From Streptomyces geranii (lineage in GTDB: Bacteria; Actinomycetota; Actinomycetes; Streptomycetales; Streptomycetaceae), in NCBI RefSeq assembly GCF_002954775.1, contig NZ_PJME01000029.1:60881-124880 (forward strand): a stretch of 64,000 bases of DNA. Direction: 5' to 3'. Within the stretch, counting starts at the first letter, position 1. Each line of letters starts with the position of its first letter. Positions 34,218 to 42,157 of the stretch are shown here, piece by piece. The position numbers and the translations under genes were made by a program. Below the pieces are notes generated by a model. The model worked only from the letters and a program-made list of their open reading frames with translations, ran no database searches and was not told the DNA's origin.

Positions 34218-35072
34218 ATGCGGATTCATCGTACGACGCCCACGCGCGCCTTTTCAGTCTTCTCCAACGCCCTTCTCCGCGACCGGAGTCTCTCCTGGTG
34301 TGCGGTAGGCGTACTGACGTACCTCATCAGCCTCCCGAACGGCGCCCGCGCCACCATCCGTACCCTTGCCGAGCAACGCAAGGAAGGGCGGGCCCGGATC
34401 GCCTCCGCCCTGCATGAGCTGGAGAAATCCCGGTATCTGCGGCGGGTGGTGAGCAAGGACGAGGAGTCCGGGCAATTCTCCACCGTGTACGAGGTGTTCG
34501 ACACTCCGTACGAGGACGAGCCCCCTGCGGGTGAATCCGAAGAAGTTCAGAACCTGGCCTCCGGTGAGTCGGAATCCGGGGCTTCGGGCGCTCTTCCTTC
34601 GGAAGAAAAGACCAGGGAACAAGAACCTCCCTCCCCGCCGCCGTCCGGCGAGGCGGCGGCCGAGGTGGCGGCCGAGACCGAGGAGCCGCTGAGCGAACGC
34701 ACCGCGCTCGCGGTGCGGTTGCTCGGGTCGCTGGCCCGTACCGAGCCACGGCTCGAACTCGGCGCCGACGACGCGTTGGCGTTGGCGCCGCTCGTCGAGG
34801 AGTGGTGGGCCGCCGGGGCGAGCAGCGCACAGGTGCGCGCTGCCGTGACTCAGGGGCTGCCCCGGCGGATGTACTCGCCGCGCGCCATCGTCGAGAACCG
34901 GCTGGCCCGCAAGCGCCCGGTCGCGCCGCCCGCCGCTGAACCGGCCGGGCCCGTCACGACCGTCGAGATCCGCAAGCCGGGTCCGTCCGGCGGCTACCGC
35001 GAGGCCGCGCGACGCGGTGGCGCAGAGGTGCGCGCACTGCTGATGCAGAGGCGGCGGCCCGCGTCCGCGTAG
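34218..35072 (+). CDS. Helix-turn-helix protein, replication-regulator-like
   Basis: This 284-residue protein has an N-terminal winged helix-turn-helix (LSWCAVGVLTYLISLPNGAR, TIRTLAEQRKEGRARIASAL, HELEKSRYLRRVV). This has the layout of DnaD/RepL-type or plasmid replication-associated helix-turn-helix proteins. A long acidic, Pro-rich linker (residues 100-165) follows, then a helical C-terminal domain. Similar proteins occur in many copies on Streptomyces chromosomes, often near XRE/DUF397 genes, and their role is unknown. ATG 34218 has GAGGA upstream. Confidence 0.75.
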   Translation: MRIHRTTPTRAFSVFSNALLRDRSLSWCAVGVLTYLISLPNGARATIRTLAEQRKEGRARIASALHELEKSRYLRRVVSKDEESGQFSTVYEVFDTPYEDEPPAGESEEVQNLASGESESGASGALPSEEKTREQEPPSPPPSGEAAAEVAAETEEPLSERTALAVRLLGSLARTEPRLELGADDALALAPLVEEWWAAGASSAQVRAAVTQGLPRRMYSPRAIVENRLARKRPVAPPAAEPAGPVTTVEIRKPGPSGGYREAARRGGAEVRALLMQRRRPASA

Positions 35073-35159
35073 GCGCACAGACTCCTGGCATGCGTCCGCG
35101 TGCCAGGCCCTTCGCAAGAAACGGAGTGTCGATGACCATCACACTCGAACGCCCGGAGA

Positions 35160-35179
35160 CGGTATACCGCCGGTATACT
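35160..35179. promoter_or_regulatory. Repeated operator over the -10 of the antitoxin gene
   Basis: CGGTATACCGCCGGTATAC contains two copies of CGGTATAC with an 11-bp period. The first forms the palindrome GGTATACC. The second contains a -10 hexamer, TATACT (35174-35179), only 6 bp before ATG 35186. Repressor binding would block the promoter. Confidence 0.6.
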
Positions 35180-35185
35180 CTGCTC

Positions 35186-35452
35186 ATGCCTGACACCACG
35201 ATCAAGGTCGACCCCGCCGTCCGGGACCGTCTGCAGGAGCTGGCGCGGGAGCGCGGGATCAGCATGCGGGACCTGGTGGCGGAGCTGGCCGGGGCCACGC
35301 CCACCAAGGAAGAGCTGCGCAAGCGGTACGAGGAGACGCGGGCGTATGTCGAGGAGCACTTCCTCGGCAGGCCCTACACCGAGGAGGACGAGAAGGCCGG
35401 CGAGAAGCTGTGGGCCGACCTTGAGGCCGGGCGGATCGGAGAGGTTCAGTGA
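35186..35452 (+). CDS. Antitoxin, ribbon-helix-helix type (VapB/CopG-like)
   Basis: This 88-residue protein has an N-terminal RHH-like DNA-binding segment (MPDTTIKVDPAVRDRLQELA, then GISMRDLVAELA). An acidic helical tail (TYTEEDEKAGEKLWADLEAG) would wrap the toxin. ATG 35186 lies so close to the TATACT -10 element that the message is probably leaderless. An in-frame ATG at 35132 gives 106 residues and has GGAG upstream, but translates the operator. It overlaps the PIN-like gene by 4 bp (GTGA). Autoregulation through the CGGTATAC repeats is expected for this family. Confidence 0.8.
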   Translation: MPDTTIKVDPAVRDRLQELARERGISMRDLVAELAGATPTKEELRKRYEETRAYVEEHFLGRPYTEEDEKAGEKLWADLEAGRIGEVQ

Positions 35453-35913
35453 CCGAGGGGAAGTCGTACCCGCTGCCGCGTGCCGTCATCTTCGACGACA
35501 CCGCCGCGCTCGCGCTCGGCGCGGGCAACAGCATGGCCTCCCGGCTGGTCGTCGAGGCCGAGAAGGACCCCGCGCTGCGGGTCTATGTCCCGGCGCTCAG
35601 CCTGGCCGCCGCCGAGCTTGAGCGGGCTGGGGTCGCCGAGCATGTCGGCGCGCTGCCGTCCGTCAACGTCGAGGCGCTCGAATTCGCCGGGGCGACCGCC
35701 GTCGGCAAGCGGCTGCGGACGGCCGCCTCGGGCGAGGGGGAGCAAGGGGAGCAGGGGAGTGGCAAAGGGGAGCCTGACTGGAGCGGTGCCCATGTGCTCC
35801 ATCTCGCTCTGCCCACCGTCGAGTGGCCTCGCGGGCGGCCCGTCCTGACCCGGACTCCCACGCGCTACCGCGGCACCGGCGTTCGTACGATCCGGATCGT
35901 CGAGCAGGGCTGA
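35449..35913 (+). CDS. PIN-like domain toxin (VapC-like)
   Basis: This 154-residue protein has a PIN-like pattern. The first acidic residue is in AVIFDDTAALALGAGN, followed by YVPALSLAAAELERAG and, after a Gly/Glu-rich low-complexity loop (GEGEQGEQGSGKGE), DWSGAHVLHLALP. It ends with GRPVLTRTPTRYRG. The order matches PIN nucleases that cleave RNA, though the acidic residues are fewer than in canonical VapC. It follows the antitoxin with a 4-bp overlap. The low-complexity insert may be an expansion. The pair is best read as a type II toxin-antitoxin module. Confidence 0.75.
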   Translation: MTEGKSYPLPRAVIFDDTAALALGAGNSMASRLVVEAEKDPALRVYVPALSLAAAELERAGVAEHVGALPSVNVEALEFAGATAVGKRLRTAASGEGEQGEQGSGKGEPDWSGAHVLHLALPTVEWPRGRPVLTRTPTRYRGTGVRTIRIVEQG

Positions 35914-36071
35914 CGGTCATCTCGTCGTCGGCCGGGGCGGGCCGCTCCCGTGCGTGGGATCGGTCCCACCCCGGCCGACGAACGCGTGTGCGCGCCAACT
36001 TCCCTCGACGGGCATAGGGTGGAATCGCGACAAAAACGCCCAAAGTCTCACCCTTCGAGAAGGTGAACGTC

Positions 36072-36362
36072 ATGCGCGTCATGATCAAGGCGCAGTTCGA
36101 CACCGAGCGGGCCAACGAGGCCATACGCAGTGGCAAGTTGCCGGAGTTGATGAAGGAGACCCTCGACCATCTCAAGCCGGAGGCCGCCTACTTCGGGCCC
36201 GAGGACGGGTGCCGGACCTGTTGGCTGGTCGTCGACATGCAGGACAGCTCCGAGATTCCGGCCACCGCCGAGCCGTTCTTCACGCAGTTCAACGCCAAGC
36301 TGACGTTCACGCCCATCATGAACGCCGAGGATCTGCAGAAGGGGCTCTCCCAGATCCGGTGA
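36072..36362 (+). CDS. Small conserved protein of unknown function
   Basis: This is a 96-residue cytoplasmic protein. MRVMIKAQFDTERANEAIRS opens a ferredoxin-like alpha/beta pattern. The centre has GPEDGCRTCWLVVDMQDSSE with a Cys-x-x-Cys pair, and the end is FTPIMNAEDLQKGLSQIR. It resembles short monooxygenase-fold (dimeric alpha-beta barrel) proteins of Streptomyces, but no activity can be assigned. GAGAAGG upstream supports ATG 36072; GTG 36063 is possible. It is probably a single-gene unit. Confidence 0.75.
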   Translation: MRVMIKAQFDTERANEAIRSGKLPELMKETLDHLKPEAAYFGPEDGCRTCWLVVDMQDSSEIPATAEPFFTQFNAKLTFTPIMNAEDLQKGLSQIR

Positions 36363-36386
36363 ATCCCATGAATCCCGTGGGCGTGC

Positions 36387-37037
36387 TCAGCTGAAGATGA
36401 TCATCGAGCCCTGCGCCAGGCTCCTCGTCGCCGCCGCGTTCAGGCCCAGCCACACGTGCCGTTCCCGCGCGAACGGGCTCGCGTCGAAGGGTGCCGGTGC
36501 CGCCGGTTCCTCCAGGGACGTGGGGACGAGCGGCGGGGTCGGGGCCACCGGGGGGTTCGAGGGGTCGATGCCGATCGACGGGGCCACCAGTTCCAGCTCC
36601 CGGAGCAGGGACTGGGACGAGCCCAACGGGCCGCCGCCTTCCAGGAGTTCGTCGCTGGAGAGCGGGTGCGGGAAGTCGACCGGGACGTACGCGCCCGCGT
36701 GGTCGTAGTGCCAGACCAGGTGCGACTGCTGGGCCGTCGCCTCGAACATCTCCAGCAACTGCTCGTAGTCCCCGCCCAGTTCGCCCACCGGCGTCACCGG
36801 CAGCCCGCACACCTGGAGGAGGTAGGCCCGGCGCAGGAAGTGCAGCGCGTCGTAGTCGAAGCCCGCGATGGGGGCCACGTCGCCGGACAGGCCCGGCATG
36901 TACGAGTACACCGGCACCGGAGGCAGTCCCGCCTCGCTCAGCACCTTGTCGTAGAGGGCCAGTTCCTCGGCGAAGGGATTGTCCGGGGTGTGGCACAGCA
37001 CGTCGACGAGTGGGACCAGCCACAGGTCACAGGCCAA
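36387..37037 (-). CDS. Hypothetical protein
   Basis: This 216-residue protein begins with ACDLWLVPLVDVLCHTPDNP. It has an alpha/beta core of about 150 residues (GFDYDALHFLRRAYLLQVCG, WHYDHAGAYVPVDFPHPL). A Pro/Ala-rich linker and a conserved-looking end (RHVWLGLNAAATRSLAQGSM) follow. Family not recognised. It has no signal peptide or membrane segment. It lies 150 bp upstream of nothing on its own strand, and downstream of it is the convergent small gene at 36362. The TTG/GTG alternatives are not better than ATG 37037. Confidence 0.65.
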   Translation of the reverse strand: MACDLWLVPLVDVLCHTPDNPFAEELALYDKVLSEAGLPPVPVYSYMPGLSGDVAPIAGFDYDALHFLRRAYLLQVCGLPVTPVGELGGDYEQLLEMFEATAQQSHLVWHYDHAGAYVPVDFPHPLSSDELLEGGGPLGSSQSLLRELELVAPSIGIDPSNPPVAPTPPLVPTSLEEPAAPAPFDASPFARERHVWLGLNAAATRSLAQGSMIIFS

Positions 37038-37141
37038 AGCAGCACTCCTCGTGTCGTCATAGGCGTCAAAGAAGCGTAGTGGGTCCGTGGTGCGTCGTGG
37101 TGGGGTGTGGCGGGTTGTAGTCGGTCGGTGGGCTGTCCGGT

Positions 37142-37177
37142 GGGGTGTCGGTTGGGGCGTCGGTTGGGGTGTCGGTG
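37142..37177. repeat. 12-bp G-rich tandem repeat (3 copies)
   Basis: Three copies of GGGGTGTCGGTT (second with C for T, third ending TGGG) sit in a G/T-rich stretch just past the stop of the glycosyltransferase gene. Four evenly spaced G-runs could form a G-quadruplex on the plus strand. Confidence 0.75.
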
Positions 37178-37187
37178 GGTTATCCGG

Positions 37188-39632
37188 TCATGCCCCGTCG
37201 TGCAGGTCCCACACCCACACCCCGCCCGTCCACTTGCCCGGCTTCCCCGTCAGCTTCTCCAGCGTCTCGCGCAGCACCCCGTCGTTGCCCTGCGGGGCCA
37301 GCACCAGCACGCCCGCCTTCCAGTAGGCGAAGTCCTTCTTCGCCTGCTCCCGCCAGTTGTCGCCGATCGTCGGCGCGACGCCGTTGTAGCGGACGTCCCG
37401 CAGCATGTTGGAGGTGAAGCGGGGCGCGGCGCCGTAGATGCCGACGCGCTCCTCGCCGTAGGGGCCGTTGAAGTAGCCGCCCGGCAGCTTGAAGCCGAGG
37501 CCCGCCACCGTCTGCCAGTGCAGCGCCTCCGCGTTGCCGGGGTCGGGCAGCGGCACGGGGACCAGCGACTCGCCCTTGCCGACGTACGACTTCCACATGC
37601 CGTCCGCGATGAACGGCGGCACCTCCACGCGCTCCACCGACTTCAGCGGGGCCGGGACGATCGGCAGTACCGCGAGGACGACCGCCAGGGTGCCGAAGTA
37701 CTGCACGGAGAGGCGGCGGGTGGCCGCCAGGCGTTCCACCGCCACCGCCAGGAGCATGCCCAGCGCGGGTGCGCAGATCATCGCGACCCGGCCCTCGATC
37801 ACCGACTCGAACAGCGGCTGCTTGGCCAGCAGCGCCCACGGGCCCGGCAGCACCGTGTCGCTCAGCGGGAGGCGGAACTTGGGGCCCAGGGAGAGGAAGG
37901 CGGCGGCCACCGTCGTGAACGCCAGCGCCTTCACCACCGGGCGCTCCCACAGCCGTACGACGATCGCGAAGGCGAGGGCGGCCAGCGGCCAGCCGTAGAA
38001 GGCGTTCTGCTCGGTCGGGTTGAGGGAGAGGGCGTTCGCGCGGTCCGCGTCGCCCGCGATCAGGGAGCGTTCGGCGAAGGAGATCAGCGCCAGCGGGCTG
38101 TTGCCCGCGTTGTCGCCGTGCAGCACGCTGTGGTAGCTCTGCGGGCCGAAGAACTGCCAGTACAACGGCACCGCGACGATCGGGAGGCAGACCGCCGCCC
38201 CCGTCAGCAGGCCGCGGAGCAACGGGCGCCAGGCCGTCCTCGCCACGTCCCTGCGGACCGCCGCGTACGCGAGGGCGAAGAGCACCATTCCCATCGCCGC
38301 CAGGAGCAGCGGCTCCTCGCCGAGGAAGATCTGGTACGCCGCCATCAGGCCGAGGATCACGCCGTTGCGGCGGACCCGCTCGCCCTCGCACAGCCTCAGG
38401 GCGCGGTCGATGATCAGCGGCATCATGAAGAGGATGACGAAGTTCGGGTGCGCGTTGGCGTGGCTGATCATCGGGGGTGCGAAGGCCGCCAGGGCCGCTC
38501 CGGCGAAGGCCGCGCCCCGCTGCCGTACGACCCTCTTCACGATCAGCCAGTACCAGGCCGCCGCCGTCGCCGCGAGGCCCAGGGTCATCGCCAGGGCCAG
38601 GGAGATCGCCGGGCCCGCGAGGAGCGTGATCGGCGTGAAGGGGACCGACAGGCCCAGCATGACCGTGTTGGCCATGAGGTTCACGCCGTCGGGGAAGCCC
38701 TGGAGGTCGGTGAAGAGGGGGTTCTGGAAGTGGCTGACGTTGTGCGCCGTGACGTCGAAGAACCACTCCCACTGGTTCTGGTCCTGGAGCGAGTCGGGGA
38801 GGTAGCGGCCGGCCGGGTCGGCCCAGCGGCCCGCGTACAGCGCGACGGCCATGAGGAGGAAGAGGGTGACCGCGAGGAGGTCGGCCGGGCGGACCGAGCG
38901 GGCCTTGAGGGCCGTCAGCTCGGCGAGGACCCGGGCGTAGTCCAGCGGGCGGACCTTCGATCCCGACTGGTGGGCCCAGCGGACCGGTATCTCGGCGACC
39001 GGCCAGTCCGCGCGGCGGAAGTGCTGCAGCACCTCGACGTCTATGCCCCAGCCGTTGAGCCGGGACGCGGCGAACGCCGTACGGGCGCGGTCGCCGTCGA
39101 ACAGTTTGAAGCCGCACTGGGTGTCCCGTATGCCGGGCACCGCGATCCCGCGTATCAGGAAGTTGCCCGCCCGGCCCAGGAGTTCGCGCACCTTGTGCTG
39201 GTGGTGCTCGATCGTCGAGCCGGGCACGGAACGCGAGCCGATCGCCGCCGCGTGCCCTTCGCCGAGCGCCTTGTCCAGGACCTCCAGCTCCTCTATCGGA
39301 GCCGCCAGATCGGCGTCCGTGACCAGCACGCGGGCGCCGCGCGAGGCGGCGACGCCGAGGCGCAGGGCGTGGCCCTTGCCCCGGTTGCGCGGGCTGGTGA
39401 CGAGATGGACGCGGGGGTCGGCGAGCGCGGTGACGAGGGCGCCGGTGCCGTCGGTGGAGCCGTCGTCGACGACCACGACCTCCCAGTCGCCCCAGCGGCC
39501 CTCGTTCTCCCGGAGGTGGCCGGTGACGGCGGCGAGGGTGGGCCCGAGCCGGGCCTCCTCGTTGTACGCGGGGACGACGACGGTCAGGTCGAGGGTGGCG
39601 GTCGTGCTGGTGTCGCGCGTGGGGGCGCTCAT
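37188..39632 (-). CDS. GT2 glycosyltransferase fused to polytopic membrane domain
   Basis: This is an 814-residue fusion. Residues 15-245 form a GT2 domain of the dolichyl/polyprenyl-phosphate mannose synthase type (VVVPAYNEEARLG, VVVVDDGSTDGTG, VLVTDADLAAPIEELE with the DxD, RDTQCGFKLFDGD). Residues 265-640 have about ten membrane helices and resemble GT-C or DUF6541-type glycosyltransferases. Residues 650-814 are an extracytoplasmic tail. The combination suggests that it both makes a lipid-phosphate sugar donor and uses it on the outer face, perhaps for a cell-surface glycan. Its ATG overlaps the GntR-gene stop by 4 bp. No partner glycan genes are nearby. Confidence 0.88.
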   Translation of the reverse strand: MSAPTRDTSTTATLDLTVVVPAYNEEARLGPTLAAVTGHLRENEGRWGDWEVVVVDDGSTDGTGALVTALADPRVHLVTSPRNRGKGHALRLGVAASRGARVLVTDADLAAPIEELEVLDKALGEGHAAAIGSRSVPGSTIEHHQHKVRELLGRAGNFLIRGIAVPGIRDTQCGFKLFDGDRARTAFAASRLNGWGIDVEVLQHFRRADWPVAEIPVRWAHQSGSKVRPLDYARVLAELTALKARSVRPADLLAVTLFLLMAVALYAGRWADPAGRYLPDSLQDQNQWEWFFDVTAHNVSHFQNPLFTDLQGFPDGVNLMANTVMLGLSVPFTPITLLAGPAISLALAMTLGLAATAAAWYWLIVKRVVRQRGAAFAGAALAAFAPPMISHANAHPNFVILFMMPLIIDRALRLCEGERVRRNGVILGLMAAYQIFLGEEPLLLAAMGMVLFALAYAAVRRDVARTAWRPLLRGLLTGAAVCLPIVAVPLYWQFFGPQSYHSVLHGDNAGNSPLALISFAERSLIAGDADRANALSLNPTEQNAFYGWPLAALAFAIVVRLWERPVVKALAFTTVAAAFLSLGPKFRLPLSDTVLPGPWALLAKQPLFESVIEGRVAMICAPALGMLLAVAVERLAATRRLSVQYFGTLAVVLAVLPIVPAPLKSVERVEVPPFIADGMWKSYVGKGESLVPVPLPDPGNAEALHWQTVAGLGFKLPGGYFNGPYGEERVGIYGAAPRFTSNMLRDVRYNGVAPTIGDNWREQAKKDFAYWKAGVLVLAPQGNDGVLRETLEKLTGKPGKWTGGVWVWDLHDGA

Positions 39633-40501
39633 TCTGCGGTGTCCCCCTTCTTCCCCTCGTGTTCCTTCTCGTCGTCACCCTCGGTGGTGAGGACGGTGTT
39701 TTCGGCCCGGAGGTTCGCCAGGCCCTCGATGAGTGCGAGGGAGTGGGTGTCGTACGTGTCCACTATCCGGTGCGCGTCGGCGAGATCGCGGCGGGTCAGC
39801 GCGTCGACGACCTCGGTGTGGTCGGACCACAGCCGGCCGCGCAGATCGCCCAGCCGGCTCAGGTGCTGCACCGCGCACACCCAGGACTGCACGCGCAGCC
39901 GGTGCAGGAAGTCGGTGAGGTACTGATTGCCGAACAGGGCGCCCAGCTCGCGCCAGAACCGCAGGTCGTAGCCGATCAGGATGTTCAGCTCACCGGCGGT
40001 CGCGGCCCGCCGGGCCTCCTCGCCCCGGCGGCGGACCCCGGCGAGGGCGGCGGCGGCCCGCGGGTCCCCGGCGCGGACGAAGAAGCCGCGCGGGCCGGGG
40101 CTGTCGGCGGTGAAGCCGCTCAGAGCGGTCCTCGCGGTACTGCTCTCACTGCCCGCGGTGCTGCCCTCCGGGACCAGCGGCAGCCCCTTCGCGAGGCCGT
40201 GGAACATGCCGTCGGTGACCAGGCCGCGGGCCTCGACCATGCCCCGGAAGTCGGCGAGCGAGTACTCGTGCACCCGGAAGCCGCGATGCTGGTCGGCCTC
40301 CAGCAGGCCCTGCGCCGACAGATCGACCAGGGCCTCGCGCACGGGCGTCGCGGAGACGCCGTACTGCTCGGCGATCTCCTTGACCGTGAACTCCTGGCCA
40401 GGCTGGAGACGGCCGGCCAGCACCTCGTCGCGGAGCGCGTCCGCGATCTGCTGCCGCAGGGTGCTGCGGGTCACGGCGCCGTTGCCGCTGCTGGCAGGCA
40501 T
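39629..40501 (-). CDS. GntR-family regulator (FCD-like)
   Basis: This 290-residue regulator has an N-terminal GntR winged helix (LRQQIADALRDEVLAGRLQP, EFTVKEIAEQYGVSATPVRE, ALVDLSAQGLLEADQHRGFR). A helical FCD-type ligand domain follows (ILIGYDLRFWRELGALFGN, DHTEVVDALTRRDLADAHRI). The C-terminus is acidic and Lys-rich. ATG 40501 has GGGGGAGGG upstream; ATG 40546 is unlikely. It overlaps the glycosyltransferase gene by 4 bp, so the two are one operon. An 11-bp-armed inverted repeat lies 32-63 bp upstream and is a likely autoregulatory operator. Confidence 0.9.
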   Translation of the reverse strand: MPASSGNGAVTRSTLRQQIADALRDEVLAGRLQPGQEFTVKEIAEQYGVSATPVREALVDLSAQGLLEADQHRGFRVHEYSLADFRGMVEARGLVTDGMFHGLAKGLPLVPEGSTAGSESSTARTALSGFTADSPGPRGFFVRAGDPRAAAALAGVRRRGEEARRAATAGELNILIGYDLRFWRELGALFGNQYLTDFLHRLRVQSWVCAVQHLSRLGDLRGRLWSDHTEVVDALTRRDLADAHRIVDTYDTHSLALIEGLANLRAENTVLTTEGDDEKEHEGKKGDTAE

Positions 40502-40532
40502 GGTCGGGGCCCTCCCCCTTCGCGCGTGTGGA

Positions 40533-40564
40533 TGACGTACTCGCATATGTCTACGAGCACGTCA
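40533..40564. promoter_or_regulatory. Inverted repeat upstream of GntR gene (candidate operator)
   Basis: TGACGTACTCG and CGAGCACGTCA match at 10 of 11 positions across a 10-bp spacer. The site is in the 132-bp promoter region of the GntR-glycosyltransferase operon. Confidence 0.6.
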
Positions 40565-40633
40565 CCTTACGCGTTCGGTTTCGGGCGGGAGTTTCCCGTG
40601 CGCTTACCTGCCGTGCCCCTACCGGGTGTACAT

Positions 40634-41995
40634 CTAGGCGCCCTCTGTGTACTCGTCGGCGACCGACAGGGCGGCGTCCAGTGCGGCGAGCCCTTCCTTG
40701 GCCTCGGCCTCGGTGACGTTGCAGGGCGGGACGACGTGCGTCCGGTTCATGTTGACGAAGGGCCACAGCCCGTTCGCCTTCGCGGCGGCGGCGAAGGCGG
40801 CCATCGGCGCGTTGGCCTCGCCGGCCGCGTTGTACGGCACCAGCGGCTCGCGGGTCTCCCGGTTCCGTACGAGGTCCAGGGCCCAGAACACCCCCGTACC
40901 GCGCACTTCGCCGACGCTCGGGTGCCGGGCCGCCAGCTCTCGCAGTGCCGGTCCGATGATCTGCTCGCCGGTGCGGGCGGCCTGCCCGACGACGTCCTCC
41001 TCCGCCATCACCGTGAGCGTGGCGACGGCGGCGGCGCAGGCGAGGGGGTGCCCGGAGTAGGTGAGGCCGCCGGGGTAGGGGCGAGTGGCGAACGTCTCGG
41101 CGATCGCGCCGGAGATCGCGACGCCGCCGAGGGGGACGTAGCCGGAGTTGACGCCCTTGGCGAAGGTCATCAGGTCGGGCACGACGTCGAACAGGTCGGC
41201 GGCGAACCACTCACCGGTCCGCCCGAACCCGGCCATCACCTCGTCCAGGACGAAGACGATCCCGTACCGGTCGCAGAGCGCGCGCACTCCGGCGAGATAG
41301 CCGGGCGGCGGGATCATGATGCCGGCGGTGCCGGGGACGGTTTCGAGGATGATCGCCGCGATGGTGGCGGGGCCCTCGAAGGTGATGGTGTCCTCAAGGT
41401 GCTGGAGCGCCCGCGCGCACTCCTGCTCCTCGGTCTCGGCGTAGAAACGGGACCGGTAGAGGAAGGGCGCCCAGAAGCGGACGACACCGGCGGTGCCGTT
41501 GTCGGAGGGCCAGCGGCGGGGGTCGCCGGTGAGGTTCACGGCCTGCTGGGTGCCGCCGTGGTAGGAGCGGTAGGCGGAGAGCACCTTGGGCCGGCCGGTG
41601 TGCAGGCGGGCCATGCGGACGGCGTGCTCGACGGCGTCGGCGCCGCCGTTGGTGAAGAAGATCTTGTCGAGGTCGCCGGGGGTGCGCTCGGCGATGAGCC
41701 GGGCCGCCTCCGAGCGGGCCTCGACGGCGAAGGCGGGCGCGAAGGTGGTCATCCGCCCGGCCTGCTCCTGAATGGCGGCGACGACCTTGGGATGCTGGTA
41801 GCCGATGTTGGTGAAGACCAGCCCGCTGGTGAAGTCCAGGTACCGTCGGCCGTCGTAGTCCCAGAAGTACGCCCCTTCGGCACCGGCGACCGCGAGCGGA
41901 TCGATCAGCTCCTGGGCGGACCAGGAGTGGAACACGTGCGCACGGTCCGCGGCCTTCACGGCCGCGCCGGCCTGGGGGTTGGGCTGAGGGGTCAT
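40634..41995 (-). CDS. Class III PLP-dependent aminotransferase
   Basis: This 453-residue fold-type I aminotransferase is of the omega-amino-acid/beta-alanine:pyruvate group. Seen are the N-terminal YFWDYDGRRYLDFTSGLVFT, the PLP-phosphate region FFTNGGADAVEHAVRMARL, the stacking/anchor segment FVLDEVMAGFGRTGEWFA with the Asp that holds PLP, and the Schiff-base Lys in LMTFAKGVNSGYVPLGG. Length is normal. The substrate is probably an omega-amine or beta-amino acid. The neighbouring GntR gene on the same strand lies 132 bp downstream with its own promoter, so it may not regulate this gene. ATG at 41995. Confidence 0.93.
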   Translation of the reverse strand: MTPQPNPQAGAAVKAADRAHVFHSWSAQELIDPLAVAGAEGAYFWDYDGRRYLDFTSGLVFTNIGYQHPKVVAAIQEQAGRMTTFAPAFAVEARSEAARLIAERTPGDLDKIFFTNGGADAVEHAVRMARLHTGRPKVLSAYRSYHGGTQQAVNLTGDPRRWPSDNGTAGVVRFWAPFLYRSRFYAETEEQECARALQHLEDTITFEGPATIAAIILETVPGTAGIMIPPPGYLAGVRALCDRYGIVFVLDEVMAGFGRTGEWFAADLFDVVPDLMTFAKGVNSGYVPLGGVAISGAIAETFATRPYPGGLTYSGHPLACAAAVATLTVMAEEDVVGQAARTGEQIIGPALRELAARHPSVGEVRGTGVFWALDLVRNRETREPLVPYNAAGEANAPMAAFAAAAKANGLWPFVNMNRTHVVPPCNVTEAEAKEGLAALDAALSVADEYTEGA

Positions 41996-42064
41996 GCGAG
42001 GGAGCGTAGGACTTCCGGGCGACGGCGGGACATCGGCGTCCTGTCTGCCGTCCGGCGCTTTACA

Positions 42065-42077
42065 CGACAGGTTGTCG
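42065..42077. promoter_or_regulatory. Short palindrome between aminotransferase and kinase genes
   Basis: CGACA-GGT-TGTCG lies 70 bp upstream of the aminotransferase start and 80 bp from the kinase start. It is embedded in an imperfect longer repeat (ACACGACA against TGTCGCGTGT). It is a weak candidate operator. Confidence 0.3.
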
Positions 42078-42157
42078 CGTGTCCCCATAGGGATCGACGG
42101 GGTGCGGGACGCGCGGGACGCGTGATACGGCGGGACGGATGGGGAGGCGGGGCGGTC

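Noticed and set aside
27223..36362. Integrated mobile element or genomic island
   Set aside because: The region is rich in accessory families, but I see no integrase, transposase, relaxase, att repeat or tRNA boundary.
37107..39926. Long plus-strand frame opposite the glycosyltransferase
   Set aside because: Arg/Val/Gly-biased translation typical of the antisense of a high-GC gene.
39659..42157. Long plus-strand extension in front of the kinase
   Set aside because: It is antisense to the GntR and aminotransferase genes and lacks protein-like composition; the kinase starts at 42158.
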